This document shows, piece by piece, positions 1-7,445 of a DNA stretch of 64,000 nucleotides. The DNA comes from Mesorhizobium sp. INR15 (lineage in GTDB: Bacteria > Pseudomonadota > Alphaproteobacteria > Rhizobiales > Rhizobiaceae). How positions within the stretch are numbered: the first letter of the stretch is position 1; each line of letters opens with the position of its first letter. The translations under genes and the position numbers were made by a program. The DNA is taken from the NCBI RefSeq assembly GCF_015500075.1, contig NZ_CP045499.1, positions 186,001-250,000 of the forward strand, read 5' to 3'. The notes under the pieces are model-generated. The model did not search any database. It was given only the letters and a program-made list of their open reading frames with translations, and had not been told where the DNA came from.

Positions 1-2
1 CG

Positions 3-491
3 ACCGTTCGGTTGGTTGCCGCCGAGGCAGGCACCGCGCCGTCGATGGTGATCCGCTATTACGGTAGTAAGAATGAGCTGTTCGCGGCGGCCGTGCAATT
101 TGACCTACGCCTGCCAGATTTGACCGGCGTCCCGCGCGGCGAGATCGGCGCATGCCTGACACGGCATTTTCTGACGCGGTGGGAAGAAGCGCCGTCCGGC
201 GGCGAACTCGGTGCGCTTGTCCGCGCGGCGATCAGTACGGACGCGGCGCGTGAGCGGCTGATCGAGATTTTCCAGCGTCAACTACAAGTTTCCATTGCCG
301 CCATCAGCGGCCCCGAGGGAGCGGACAGGCGGGCGGCCCTGATCTCGAGCCAGTTCCTGGGAATTGCGCTTGCGCGATATGTGCTGGCTCTGCCCGCCTG
401 CGTTGCGATGGACCATGATCTGATCATCGCCCATGTCGGCGCGACCGTTCAGGCCTATCTGACTAAATCCATCTCTCCTGTGAACGGCTAG
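3..491 (+). CDS. TetR-family transcriptional regulator, 5' end outside window
   Basis: This is the C-terminal part of a TetR-type repressor; the reading frame is open to the window edge, so the true start lies upstream. The first visible residues (TVRLVAAEAGTAPSMVIRYY, then GSKNELF) fit the end of the TetR helix-turn-helix, where the recognition helix is followed by a Y-Y-G/F-x-S/G-K-x-x-L motif. The remaining roughly 140 residues form the variable ligand-binding domain, so the ligand cannot be told. It ends at a TAG 50 bases before a weak hairpin and is followed by an IS91-type element, so any downstream target gene may have been displaced. The family call is firm and the target unknown. Confidence 0.85.
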   Translation, partial: TVRLVAAEAGTAPSMVIRYYGSKNELFAAAVQFDLRLPDLTGVPRGEIGACLTRHFLTRWEEAPSGGELGALVRAAISTDAARERLIEIFQRQLQVSIAAISGPEGADRRAALISSQFLGIALARYVLALPACVAMDHDLIIAHVGATVQAYLTKSISPVNG

Positions 492-543
492 CCACGACGG
501 CCTGGACTTCACCTGTGGCGATAGAGCCAGCCTTTTTAAGCGT

Positions 544-566
544 GACAGGACGCGCCTGTCTCTTTC
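544..566 (+). terminator. possible terminator of the TetR gene
   Basis: A 6-bp stem (GACAGG/CCTGTC, loop ACGCG) is followed by TCTTTC. It lies 50 bases after the TetR stop. The stem is short and the T-run broken, so this is weak. Confidence 0.35.
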
Positions 567-805
567 ATAAGCGCGTGCAATTCGGCTGAAGTAGCAAGAC
601 AGAAAGTTCGAAAAGCTTCCAGAAACCCCAGTCGATGGTCAATTGGAGAACTGCCTGTTGACCGCTTCGGGGCCGTTGAACGAACCCGCTGCGCGGGAGG
701 GCGCCTGCGGTTGAGGTAGGGGTGATGGGCCGGCCGTCGCGCTCGCGTTGAGCGTCGTCCAGCAACGGCAGAAGATGACGGGCTTCTTCAACAAGGAGCC
801 CGACC

Positions 806-1714
806 ATGCCCCATCCCCTTCTCGATGCACCCATCAGCCCGCTGCGCCAGCGGCTGATCGACGACATGAACATGCGGCGTTTCTCACGCGAGACGCAGCG
901 CAACTATCTCCGCGATATCGGACGCCTGGCGACATTCCTTGGGCGTTCGCCAAACACGGCGACAGCCGACGACCTACGTCGGTTCCAGATCGAGCAGCAG
1001 GAAGACGGCGTTCCCGTGCCGACGATGAACAGCATCGTGTCGGCGCTGCGCTTCTTCTTCACCCAAACGCTCGACCGCCCGGACCTGGCGCGCCGGCTCG
1101 TCCGGCTGTCGCATCCGCGCAACCTGCCCGTGGTGCTCAGCCGCGACGAGGTGGCCCGGCTGCTCAACGCCACCACGTGTCTCAAGCACCAGGCCGCATT
1201 GTCGGTCGCCTATGGTGCGGGCTTGCGCGTCGCGGAGGTGTCGATGCTGAAGGTCGCCGACGTCGACAGCGAGCGCATGCTGCTGCGCGTCGAGCGCGGC
1301 AAGGGCGGGCGGTATCGCAATGCCATGCTCTCTGCCGATCTACTCACTCTGCTGCGTCAGTGGTGGAAGGTTGGGCGGCAGCAGGGCGTGATGCATCGCG
1401 ACGGCTGGCTGTTCCCTGGGCAGCACGCGATGAAGCCGATCAGCACGCGACAGCTCTATCGCATCGTCGTCGAGGCAGCGCAGGCCGCCGACATCGCCAA
1501 GCGGGTCGGGCCGCACACGCTGCGTCACAGCTTCGCGACCCACCTGCTGGAGGACGGCACCGATATCCGGATCATCCAGGTTCTGCTCGGGCACGCCAAG
1601 CTGAACACCACCGCTCTCTACGCCAAGGTCGCGACCCGCACGGTGCGTGCCGTGACGAGCCCGCTCGACAAGCTCGGCCTGTTCAAGCCGGAAGAGATCT
1701 CACCCGACGGCTGA
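806..1714 (+). CDS. tyrosine-type site-specific recombinase of IS91-type element
   Basis: A 302-residue XerC/D-like integrase. It has an N-terminal SAM-like core-binding domain (about residues 10-95) and a C-terminal catalytic domain. The catalytic set is visible: R141 in GAGLRVAE, K166, H237 and R240 in HTLRHSF, H263 in LLGHAKL, and the nucleophile Y272 in TTALYAKV. The start ATG is preceded by AAGGAG at 7 bases. The gene ends 3 bases before the HUH transposase, which suggests one transcript and a joint role, perhaps resolving transposition intermediates; that role is inference. All catalytic residues are present, so the protein is probably active. Confidence 0.9.
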   Translation: MPHPLLDAPISPLRQRLIDDMNMRRFSRETQRNYLRDIGRLATFLGRSPNTATADDLRRFQIEQQEDGVPVPTMNSIVSALRFFFTQTLDRPDLARRLVRLSHPRNLPVVLSRDEVARLLNATTCLKHQAALSVAYGAGLRVAEVSMLKVADVDSERMLLRVERGKGGRYRNAMLSADLLTLLRQWWKVGRQQGVMHRDGWLFPGQHAMKPISTRQLYRIVVEAAQAADIAKRVGPHTLRHSFATHLLEDGTDIRIIQVLLGHAKLNTTALYAKVATRTVRAVTSPLDKLGLFKPEEISPDG

Positions 1715-1717
1715 GCC

Positions 1718-2911
1718 ATGCGCGCCTCGATCGAGGTCGCCGACATCTTCCGTGCTGCCGGGCTCGCCTATCGGGTCGCCCATGCCGGCCATCTGAGCCT
1801 GCAGCAACTGAAGGTCATGTCGGCAATCGAGCACTGCCGCACCGCAGCCCTTGGCGGTCATGTCGAGGCTTGCGAGGACTGTGGCCAATGGCGGATCGCC
1901 TACAACTCCTGCCGCAACCGGCACTGCCCGAAGTGCCAGGGTGCGGCCGCGCGGACATGGCTTGCAGAGCGGGAAGCCGACCTGCTGCCGGTCGGCTACT
2001 TCCACGTCGTGTTCACGCTGCCCGCCGAGGTCGCCGACATCGCATTCCAGAACAAGTCGGCGGTCTACGACCTGCTGTTCAAGGCGGCGTCGGAGACGAT
2101 GCTGACGATCGCCGCCGATCCGAAGCATCTCGGCGCACGCATCGGCATCACCGCCGTCCTCCACACATGGGGCTCAGCGATGACGCATCATCCGCATGTG
2201 CACATGATCGTGCCGGGCGGCGGCATCGCACCGGACGGGGCACGCTGGATATCATCGCGGCCGGCCTTCCTTCTGCCGGTGCGCGTGCTCGGCAAGCTGT
2301 TCCGCCGCCTATTCCTGACCCGGCTGGTCGCGCTGCACGACGCTGGCCGGCTCGCCTTCTTCGGCGCAATTGCTCATCTCGCGGAACGGCGGGCATTCCT
2401 ACGCCACCTGTCGCCGGTCCAGAAGAAGCGCTGGGTGGTCTACGCCAAGGCGCCCTTCGCCGGTCCGGAAGCGGTGCTCGCCTACCTGTCGCGCTACACG
2501 CACCGGGTCGCGATCTCGAACAGCCGCCTCATCCACCTCGACGAGAGCGGCGTCACCTTCCGTTACAAGGACTACCGCCGCGACGGCGCCGGTCGCCAGC
2601 AGGTCATGGCGCTCGCCACCGACGAGTTCATCCGCCGCTTCCTGCTCCATGTCCTGCCGCGTGGCTTCCATCGCATCCGGCATTGCGGCTTACTCGCTGG
2701 CTCCGCCCGCAGGGCCAGCCTCGCGCTCGCCCGCGAACTCCTGGACGTCGCCGCGCAGCCCGATGACGACACATCAGACGAACCGGACGACTTCCGCCCG
2801 CCATGCCCACGCTGTCGCGGACGCATGATCGTCGTTGAGGTGTTCGAACGCTGGCGGCAGCCCCGCGGACCGCCGCACGCAACGGCATCGAACCGGGAGA
2901 ACGGCCCATGA
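1718..2911 (+). CDS. IS91-family transposase (Y1/HUH relaxase-type)
   Basis: A 397-residue rolling-circle transposase. The N-terminal zinc-binding region has Cys at 40, 52, 55, 65, 70 and 73. The metal-binding HUH motif is H160-V-H162 in HPHVHMIVPGGG. The catalytic-tyrosine region RYTHRVAISNSRL follows in the C-terminal half. The enzyme nicks one strand, forms a 5'-phosphotyrosine link and replicates the element into a new site. It directly follows the tyrosine recombinase gene. Length is typical of the family and no frameshift is seen. Confidence 0.92.
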   Translation: MRASIEVADIFRAAGLAYRVAHAGHLSLQQLKVMSAIEHCRTAALGGHVEACEDCGQWRIAYNSCRNRHCPKCQGAAARTWLAEREADLLPVGYFHVVFTLPAEVADIAFQNKSAVYDLLFKAASETMLTIAADPKHLGARIGITAVLHTWGSAMTHHPHVHMIVPGGGIAPDGARWISSRPAFLLPVRVLGKLFRRLFLTRLVALHDAGRLAFFGAIAHLAERRAFLRHLSPVQKKRWVVYAKAPFAGPEAVLAYLSRYTHRVAISNSRLIHLDESGVTFRYKDYRRDGAGRQQVMALATDEFIRRFLLHVLPRGFHRIRHCGLLAGSARRASLALARELLDVAAQPDDDTSDEPDDFRPPCPRCRGRMIVVEVFERWRQPRGPPHATASNRENGP

Positions 2912-3308
2912 TCCGGCATGGCATGGTAGAGCCTTCAGCCGCAGGCGCGTCCCCTCCGGCAACGGATCCACGCGTGCCCATGGTGACTACTGACGCCGAA
3001 AGGCGCGCGTCCGGACCAGCGCCGAGCCCGCAACATCGCGCGGAAGCGCACCAAAGCGGCCTGTCCGTATCAATCGCGGCGCTTCCCGGCGACGATCGCG
3101 CCATCGCCGACATCAGCCGCAAATCGAAATCCCCATAGCCATCGACTTGTGGCCCGCGGGTTCCTTCCTCGGGGACTTTCGTACGCCTGCCGGCGCCCGA
3201 AACTCTTCACGAAAGCCGACTGTCAGCACCTGTATTGGTAACTCGAGAAGCCGACATCACCGACCACCTGTAGACTGTCCCTGATCGCCCCAAGCCACAG
3301 GCGAGCGA
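2912..3308. other. region without a supported gene, right part of IS91-type element and flank
   Basis: A short open frame starts at 2908 (76 codons), but it has no recognisable domain and is rich in Ala, Pro and Arg, as expected of chance frames in GC-rich DNA. The right end of the IS91-type element probably lies here. Nothing else is seen. Confidence 0.4.
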
Positions 3309-3950
3309 CTAGCGTTGGAAGGTGAGGTGGATGGTCCCACTCGGTGCCGTTTCTGCCTTGACAGTGTAGCCCGCTTCTAGGCCGCGCAGATCGTCCCACA
3401 GGCGTATGCCGCGCCCAAGCAGAATCGGAGCGATAGCAACGTGAAGGCGGTCGACAAGGCCAGCCTTGAGATAGTCACGAACGACGGTCGGACCACCGCC
3501 TATCCTCACATCCTTGCCGTTTGCGACGCCCATTGCTTGCTGGAGCGCATCAACGGCGGTGGTATTGAGGAAGTGGAACGTGGTGCCGCCAGCCATCTCC
3601 AGGGAGGGCCGTGGGGTGTGGGTGAGGACGAAGACTGGAATCCGGAATGGTGGCTCGTCGCCCCACCAGCCGCGCCAGTTCGGATCGCCGGGAAAGTGGT
3701 GTAGCCCGAACTTGCCAGCGCCCATGATCTCGGCACCGACATCCGCGAAATACCCCTTGGCGTATTCCTCGTCCACGCCTGTGGTCCCTGCTCCCGTGGT
3801 ATCCTTGAGCACCCGCTCACGGAAGGTTCGCGTTGCGACATATGCGCCGACGAGACGCGGCCAGTCCTCGCCGAACGGCACTTCGGGCGTCTGGTCCGTC
3901 GTTGTCGCAAAACCATCGAGCGCAATCATGAGGTCGACACGAACTACCAT
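3309..3950 (-). CDS. dihydrofolate reductase family protein (RibD C-terminal-like)
   Basis: A 213-residue protein of the RibD_C/DHFR-like family, NADPH-dependent reductases of mostly unknown substrate. The N-terminal strand VRVDLMIALDGFATT is the family signature, GAEIMGAGKFGLHHFP is the nucleotide-binding region, and VRIGGGPTVVRDYLKAGLVD with the C-terminal HVAIAPILLGRGIRLW are typical. The ATG at 3950 has AGGAGA upstream with 7 bases between, so the longer in-frame start at 3977 is rejected. It is transcribed away from the ArsR/SRPBCC pair, and two identical-pattern palindromes lie in the shared 140-base gap, suggesting common control. Substrate unknown. Confidence 0.88.
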   Translation of the reverse strand: MVVRVDLMIALDGFATTTDQTPEVPFGEDWPRLVGAYVATRTFRERVLKDTTGAGTTGVDEEYAKGYFADVGAEIMGAGKFGLHHFPGDPNWRGWWGDEPPFRIPVFVLTHTPRPSLEMAGGTTFHFLNTTAVDALQQAMGVANGKDVRIGGGPTVVRDYLKAGLVDRLHVAIAPILLGRGIRLWDDLRGLEAGYTVKAETAPSGTIHLTFQR

Positions 3951-4005
3951 CGGAGTTCTCCTGGAGAGCGGTTGCATGGCCTCAATACCAAGCGGGCCTT
4001 ATACT

Positions 4006-4019
4006 AAGGCATGTGCCTT
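4006..4019. promoter_or_regulatory. palindrome AAGGCA-N2-TGCCTT, copy 1 (candidate operator)
   Basis: A perfect 6+6 inverted repeat with a 2-base centre (TG) in the gap between divergent genes. An identical pattern recurs 34 bases away, and both are preceded by ATACT. The likely binder is the neighbouring ArsR-type regulator at 4090; this is inference. Confidence 0.6.
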
Positions 4020-4039
4020 CCTATCTAGAACCGGATACT

Positions 4040-4053
4040 AAGGCAAGTGCCTT
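4040..4053. promoter_or_regulatory. palindrome AAGGCA-N2-TGCCTT, copy 2 (candidate operator)
   Basis: The second copy of the same inverted repeat, with centre AG. The centre-to-centre distance of 34 bases is close to three helical turns, which would put two bound dimers on one face of the DNA. Confidence 0.6.
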
Positions 4054-4089
4054 TTTTAACCTTGACCGGCGCCCCCGGTGCCGTTACTG

Positions 4090-4443
4090 ATGTATATGCC
4101 TTACCATTCGACACCGCTCGACCTCGCCTTTCATGCTCTCAGCGATCCAACCCGCCGCGCTGTGGTGTCGCGGCTGGTCGAGGGCGAGTTGCCGGTCAGC
4201 GCCTTGGCTGAGCCTTTCGACATGGCGCTGCCCTCCTTCGCCCAGCATCTCAAGGTGCTGGAAGTTTGCGGGCTGATCATCAGCGAGAAGCGCGGACGCA
4301 GCCGCTGGTGCCGGCTGGCGCAGGCGCGCTTCGACGAGGCGGCAGACTGGATGGAAGCGGAGCGCCGGCGCTGGGCCGAGCGGTTGGATCGGCTAGAAGT
4401 CTACTTGGATAAAATGGAAGAGGATGATGAACGACGTGGCTAA
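4090..4443 (+). CDS. ArsR-family winged-helix transcriptional regulator
   Basis: A small (117-residue) winged-helix regulator. LAFHALSDPTRRAVVSRL is the ArsR N-terminal signature, and ALPSFAQHLKVLEVCGLI is the recognition helix. No thiol metal-binding motif (CxC) is seen, so it belongs to the non-metal ArsR branch that is often paired with SRPBCC (AHSA1) proteins. Possible starts are GTG 4078, ATG 4090 and ATG 4096; none has a strong ribosome site, and 4090 was chosen as a compromise. It overlaps the SRPBCC gene by 20 bases, so the two are translated together. The palindromes just upstream suggest autoregulation. Confidence 0.88.
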   Translation: MYMPYHSTPLDLAFHALSDPTRRAVVSRLVEGELPVSALAEPFDMALPSFAQHLKVLEVCGLIISEKRGRSRWCRLAQARFDEAADWMEAERRRWAERLDRLEVYLDKMEEDDERRG

Positions 4444-4915
4444 CCTGTTTGAGACTTGGTCGCTCGATCGCGAAATCGTCCTGGTCAAGCTGCTGAACCA
4501 CCCACGCGATAAGGTCTTTGCCGCCTGGACGGACCCCAAGGCGCTGGGCCAATGGTACGGCCCGGCCGGCCTCAGCATCGAGAGCCACGAGGCCGATATC
4601 CGCGAGGGCGGAGTCTGGCGCTTCGACATGGTGGGTGTGTTCGAGGGTCAGGAGCAGCGCTTCCCCAACCTCATGCGCTTCCTGGAAATCGTGCCGGGCG
4701 AGCGGATTGTGATGGACTATGGCACGCCCGACCCTGACGACCCTGACCGTTTCCGCGCCACGGTGACCTTCGATGAGCAGGCTGACGGCAAGACGGTGCT
4801 GACCATGCGCCAGCTCCATCCCAGCCGCGAGCGGCGTCAGGTGGTCATCGGCTTCGGCGCGGTCGAATACGGGCTGCAGACGCTGGACGGCCTCGCCGCC
4901 TGGCTGGACGGCTGA
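4424..4915 (+). CDS. SRPBCC (AHSA1-like) domain protein
   Basis: A 163-residue single-domain START/Bet v1-like protein. Recognisable parts are LLNHPRDKVFAAWTDPKAL (start of the fold), QWYGPAG, the glycine-rich REGGVWRFDM turn and the C-terminal long helix ending QTLDGLAAWL. Such proteins have a hydrophobic cavity for small ligands, and in ArsR-SRPBCC operons they are thought to bind or modify a ligand sensed with the regulator. It starts inside the end of the ArsR gene, so translational coupling is likely. The ligand is unknown. Confidence 0.87.
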   Translation: MMNDVANLFETWSLDREIVLVKLLNHPRDKVFAAWTDPKALGQWYGPAGLSIESHEADIREGGVWRFDMVGVFEGQEQRFPNLMRFLEIVPGERIVMDYGTPDPDDPDRFRATVTFDEQADGKTVLTMRQLHPSRERRQVVIGFGAVEYGLQTLDGLAAWLDG

Positions 4916-5102
4916 GCCCTTGGCCGCTCAGTGCCGCGCGCGCCAGTTGGCAAGGGCCGAGGCGGAGCGCAGATCGAACTGCGCTTGATCGCGGAAGGCC
5001 ACACACTTTGTCTGCTTTCGGGCGGCCGCCATCTTGATCTGAACGACAGCATGTGGGCGCATACCAGACATTCATTACCCGACCATCTACGCGCCGGTCA
5101 CA

Positions 5103-5290
5103 TCAACCCGTCAACGACGTCGATTGAAGAATGGCCTGCATATGCTCTGCGAGGTCGAGTTCGCCGCGCGCCTCGATCTCTAAAAGGTACTGGGCCTTGG
5201 CCAGGCGATCCCCTTCCCCAACGGCAGGATACCCGCAGATGGCGAGCAGCGCCCTCTCCTCTTCCCGGCTGGCTTTGGCAGGGTCGCAAC
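5103..5290 (-). pseudogene. 3' fragment of an unrecognised small helical protein
   Basis: On the minus strand the last ~57 codons (EEERALLAICGYPAVGEG through ELDLAEHMQAIL) read like a real acidic helical protein C-terminus, while the upstream codons of the same frame look like noise. I infer a gene truncated at about 5290, where the plus-strand VOC fragment begins. The function is unknown. Confidence 0.35.
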
Positions 5291-5555
5291 CGCCACCGCC
5301 TACGGCTTGATGGAGAAGGCAGCAGGCACTCTGCCCGCAAAAGGCTCGACCGATGTTCGCCGATACGAACGGCATTGGACGCCGCTTCACATCGACTTTC
5401 ATGTCGGCGATTTCGAGATCTCCCTGGCGAGGGTGATGAGCGCTGGTGCCAAATGCGAGGAGAAGTTCGAAGGCGGAGGCCGGCCCACCATCGCGTTTTG
5501 CAGCGATCCATTCGGCAATGGGTTCTGCATTCTTGGGCCAAAACCGAATGACTAG
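5289..5555 (+). pseudogene. VOC/glyoxalase-family C-terminal fragment
   Basis: The frame carries the second half of a glyoxalase-like (VOC) domain: HIDFHVGDFEISLARVMSAG, then RPTIAFCSDPFGNGFCILG. The N-terminal half with the first metal ligands is absent, and upstream sequence belongs to an unrelated minus-strand fragment. It stops 26 bases before the next ArsR gene, a pairing common in rhizobia, so a once-intact VOC-ArsR unit was truncated. No usable start is seen. Confidence 0.6.
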
Positions 5556-5581
5556 CTCTAGCTATTTGACCAGAGTCCACA

Positions 5582-5911
5582 GTGGAAATTGCGAGCCAAT
5601 CGCTTGCTTTGCGTTCCACTGGACTCTACGCGCTTAGTGATCCTACGCGACGCGCCATTCTTGTGCGCCTCGCATCCGGAGATACGACTGTTTCGCAGTT
5701 GACGGAGCTGTTTCTGCTCAGCCAGCCAACCATATCAAAGCACTTGAAGGTTCTCGAGGCAGCTGGCTTAATCGAGAGCGGGTGCGACGCTCAAAGGCGC
5801 CCGCGTAGGCTCACGCCGCTGGGAATGAACGACATTTCTAATTGGCTCGAATCCCTTCGCCAGCGATGGGAAAGCAGGTTCAGGAATCTCGATGCCATCT
5901 CGCGAATGTGA
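5582..5911 (+). CDS. ArsR-family winged-helix transcriptional regulator
   Basis: A 109-residue regulator starting at GTG. YALSDPTRRAILVRLASGD is the ArsR signature and SQPTISKHLKVLEAAGLI is the recognition helix; the C-terminal NWLESLRQRWESRF is the dimer helix. It has no CxC metal site. A truncated VOC gene lies just upstream, so the original partner may be lost. A separate member from the ArsR gene at 4090 (clearly divergent sequence). Confidence 0.85.
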   Translation: MEIASQSLALRSTGLYALSDPTRRAILVRLASGDTTVSQLTELFLLSQPTISKHLKVLEAAGLIESGCDAQRRPRRLTPLGMNDISNWLESLRQRWESRFRNLDAISRM

Positions 5912-5961
5912 AATCAGTAGAAATAGTTCCGGCGTAGAGCGACCGACACCAGGACGTAAAC

Positions 5962-6282
5962 TCATTTCTGGATAGCCAGATGCGAGTTGCCGCGAGTTTG
6001 AGGCAGGGCAACTTTTCGTAGCGGGGTTGCGATGCGACGGAAATGTTTAGCATTTTTGAGAAGCTTTCGATGAGATTGCGCAATTGCAGCCTGAAGCAGT
6101 TCCTTGCGGTCAATCTTTGAAGGGACGTCTTCCGATGACTTTCGCTTGGTGACGGTATTCCGTAACACGTTGGCATCACTGCCTTTGTCAGCGAGCAGCA
6201 AAGCCACTCGAGCTGCCCAACTATCAAGCGGGCAATAGCAGCGCGTCGCCATCGCAACACGCCGTCTTGCGTCCGTGCGCAA
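5962..6282 (-). pseudogene. degenerate IS5-family transposase C-terminus
   Basis: The minus-strand frame keeps the order of an IS5-family transposase end: ALLLADKGSDANVLRNTV (compare the family's ADKGYDADWLR), then after a basic stretch FRRIATPLRK (family GRLKDWRRIATRYDR). Key positions are changed and the N-terminal two thirds are missing, so it is a relic. It marks an old insertion between the ArsR gene and the hypothetical gene at 6288. Confidence 0.55.
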
Positions 6283-6287
6283 GCACC

Positions 6288-6764
6288 TCAGATAATCGTG
6301 TTCCTAGCGCTTTTTCGCGCCAACCCCCTAGCCAATTCGAAAGACAAGACGTTGTCTTGCGAGTTCGGTCTTACTCTGCTTTCGATCTCTCTGTGGACAA
6401 GTACGAACATAAGCCCCTCAGCAGTGGCGAAAGGTGCCTTGACAGGCAGGCTCGCGGCAAGCGTTTCGAGTGTCGAATCATCCATCGCGACTATGTGGCG
6501 CTTCACCGCGTCGATATGGTCTCCGAGTAGACTGAGCAACTCAGCTGCTTTCTGCATCGACAAACATCGTCTTGACCGTTCATTTGAGATGCGACTTGGG
6601 ATGCATATTTCAGTGACTTTGGCAGTCGTTGCCTTGCAGCCCCTTTTGGGCGTCGCTTTGAGCACTCGGCGGGCCGCGTTCGAGAGATGTTTTAGAAAGA
6701 ATACGAAACCACCAATGCCCGTTTCGTTGGTGTCGATCGTACGCATGTTGATCTCTTTGGTCAA
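6288..6764 (-). CDS. hypothetical protein, uncertain
   Basis: A 158-residue open frame with no domain I recognise. The segment from about residue 70 to 135 (MQKAAELLSLLGDHIDAV and following) has amphipathic helices and balanced composition, which favours a real gene. A same-sized frame exists on the opposite strand (6298-6774) and looks less protein-like. The start lies opposite the start region of the CGNR gene, so the two would share a promoter region containing the TTTAGATGGTTACA repeat. Confidence 0.35.
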   Translation of the reverse strand: MTKEINMRTIDTNETGIGGFVFFLKHLSNAARRVLKATPKRGCKATTAKVTEICIPSRISNERSRRCLSMQKAAELLSLLGDHIDAVKRHIVAMDDSTLETLAASLPVKAPFATAEGLMFVLVHREIESRVRPNSQDNVLSFELARGLARKSARNTII

Positions 6765-6787
6765 ATGCGTTTAGATGGTTACATGCA
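6759..6787 (+). repeat. 29-base repeat with TTTAGATGGTTACA, copy 1
   Basis: This 29-base segment (GGTCAAATGCGTTTAGATGG and on) recurs at 12116-12144 with three mismatches. It overlaps the start region of the CGNR gene. It contains spaced GGTCAAA and GGTTACA half sites, so it may be an operator. Confidence 0.55.
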
Positions 6788-7445
6788 CCCTTCAAAATCC
6801 GAATTGCTCCGCGATCCGCCCTCGCGCGCTGATAGCCTCGATCTTATCGGCAGCGAGCTGGCATTGGACTTCACAAATACCTCGTCGGGGAGAGGTACGC
6901 CGACACATCAGGATCACCTGCGCTGCTTTAACGACGTTATACATTGGATCGAGCATGCAAAGGTGGTGAGTTCCTTCGACTGCGCGTTCATAGTGTCAAC
7001 GGTGCCCGAGCGGTCCAAGGGAGCAACAGCGATATTCCGCAAAACACTGGAAACACGCGAGATGATCTGGGCCGTAGCGAGTGCCCTCGCCGAAAAGCGA
7101 GAGGTCCCTGATGACATGCGCGCAGCACTGGTCGCAACGCACTCAGAGAGCCTCGCATTCGCCCGCATGGGCCGGCACGACAACTCCTATATTTGGACTT
7201 GGGACCCGCGGCGAAATGTTCAGGCTTCGATCCTCGGCCCGATAACCCTATCAGCGCTGACCTTGCTGATGGAGAAAGACCTGACGCGCACCAAGCGCTG
7301 TGAGGGGAAGGACTGCGGCTGGTTGTTCTTCGACAGGACCAAGAATGGTGCCCGACGCTGGTGCGAAATGCGCGTCTGCGGCAATCGATCGAAAGTCAGA
7401 GCAGCAAGGGGGCGTAGGAAACTATCTGCACAAGGTCAGGGCTAG
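6765..7445 (+). CDS. CGNR zinc finger / ABATE domain regulator
   Basis: A 226-residue protein with an N-terminal ABATE domain (LIGSELALDFTNTSSGRG at about residues 27-45 is the signature) and a C-terminal CGNR zinc finger: CEGKDCGWLFFDRTKN, then RRWCEMRVCGNRSK, giving C-x4-C...C-x4-C. Such proteins are DNA-binding regulators often linked to stress or antibiotic response. The start could be 6765 or the Met at 6783 (MHPSKSEL). The gene faces the ECF42 operon and the two stop codons overlap or abut at 7442-7445. Confidence 0.85.
   Translation: MRLDGYMHPSKSELLRDPPSRADSLDLIGSELALDFTNTSSGRGTPTHQDHLRCFNDVIHWIEHAKVVSSFDCAFIVSTVPERSKGATAIFRKTLETREMIWAVASALAEKREVPDDMRAALVATHSESLAFARMGRHDNSYIWTWDPRRNVQASILGPITLSALTLLMEKDLTRTKRCEGKDCGWLFFDRTKNGARRWCEMRVCGNRSKVRAARGRRKLSAQGQG

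Larger units (their letters stand above)
806..2911 (+). mobile_element. IS91-type element: tyrosine recombinase plus HUH transposase (core)
   Basis: Two adjacent genes, a phage-type tyrosine recombinase and an IS91-family Y1/HUH transposase, are 3 bases apart and in one direction, the arrangement seen in the IS91 subgroup that carries an accessory recombinase. IS91 elements move by rolling circle and make no target duplication, so the exact ends cannot be read from repeats. The coordinates cover only the two genes; the element probably reaches from about 640 to about 3130. Confidence 0.75.

Noticed and set aside
748..2766. A 672-codon plus-strand frame over the IS91 genes
   Set aside because: It is the shadow of two genes with full catalytic motifs in another frame; its translation is Arg/Pro/Ala-rich without any domain.
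4928..5032. A 34-codon minus-strand frame reading like a natural C-terminus (KCVAFRDQAQFDLRSASA)
   Set aside because: Too short, no ribosome site, not linked in frame to the fragment at 5103; possibly a relic but not supportable.
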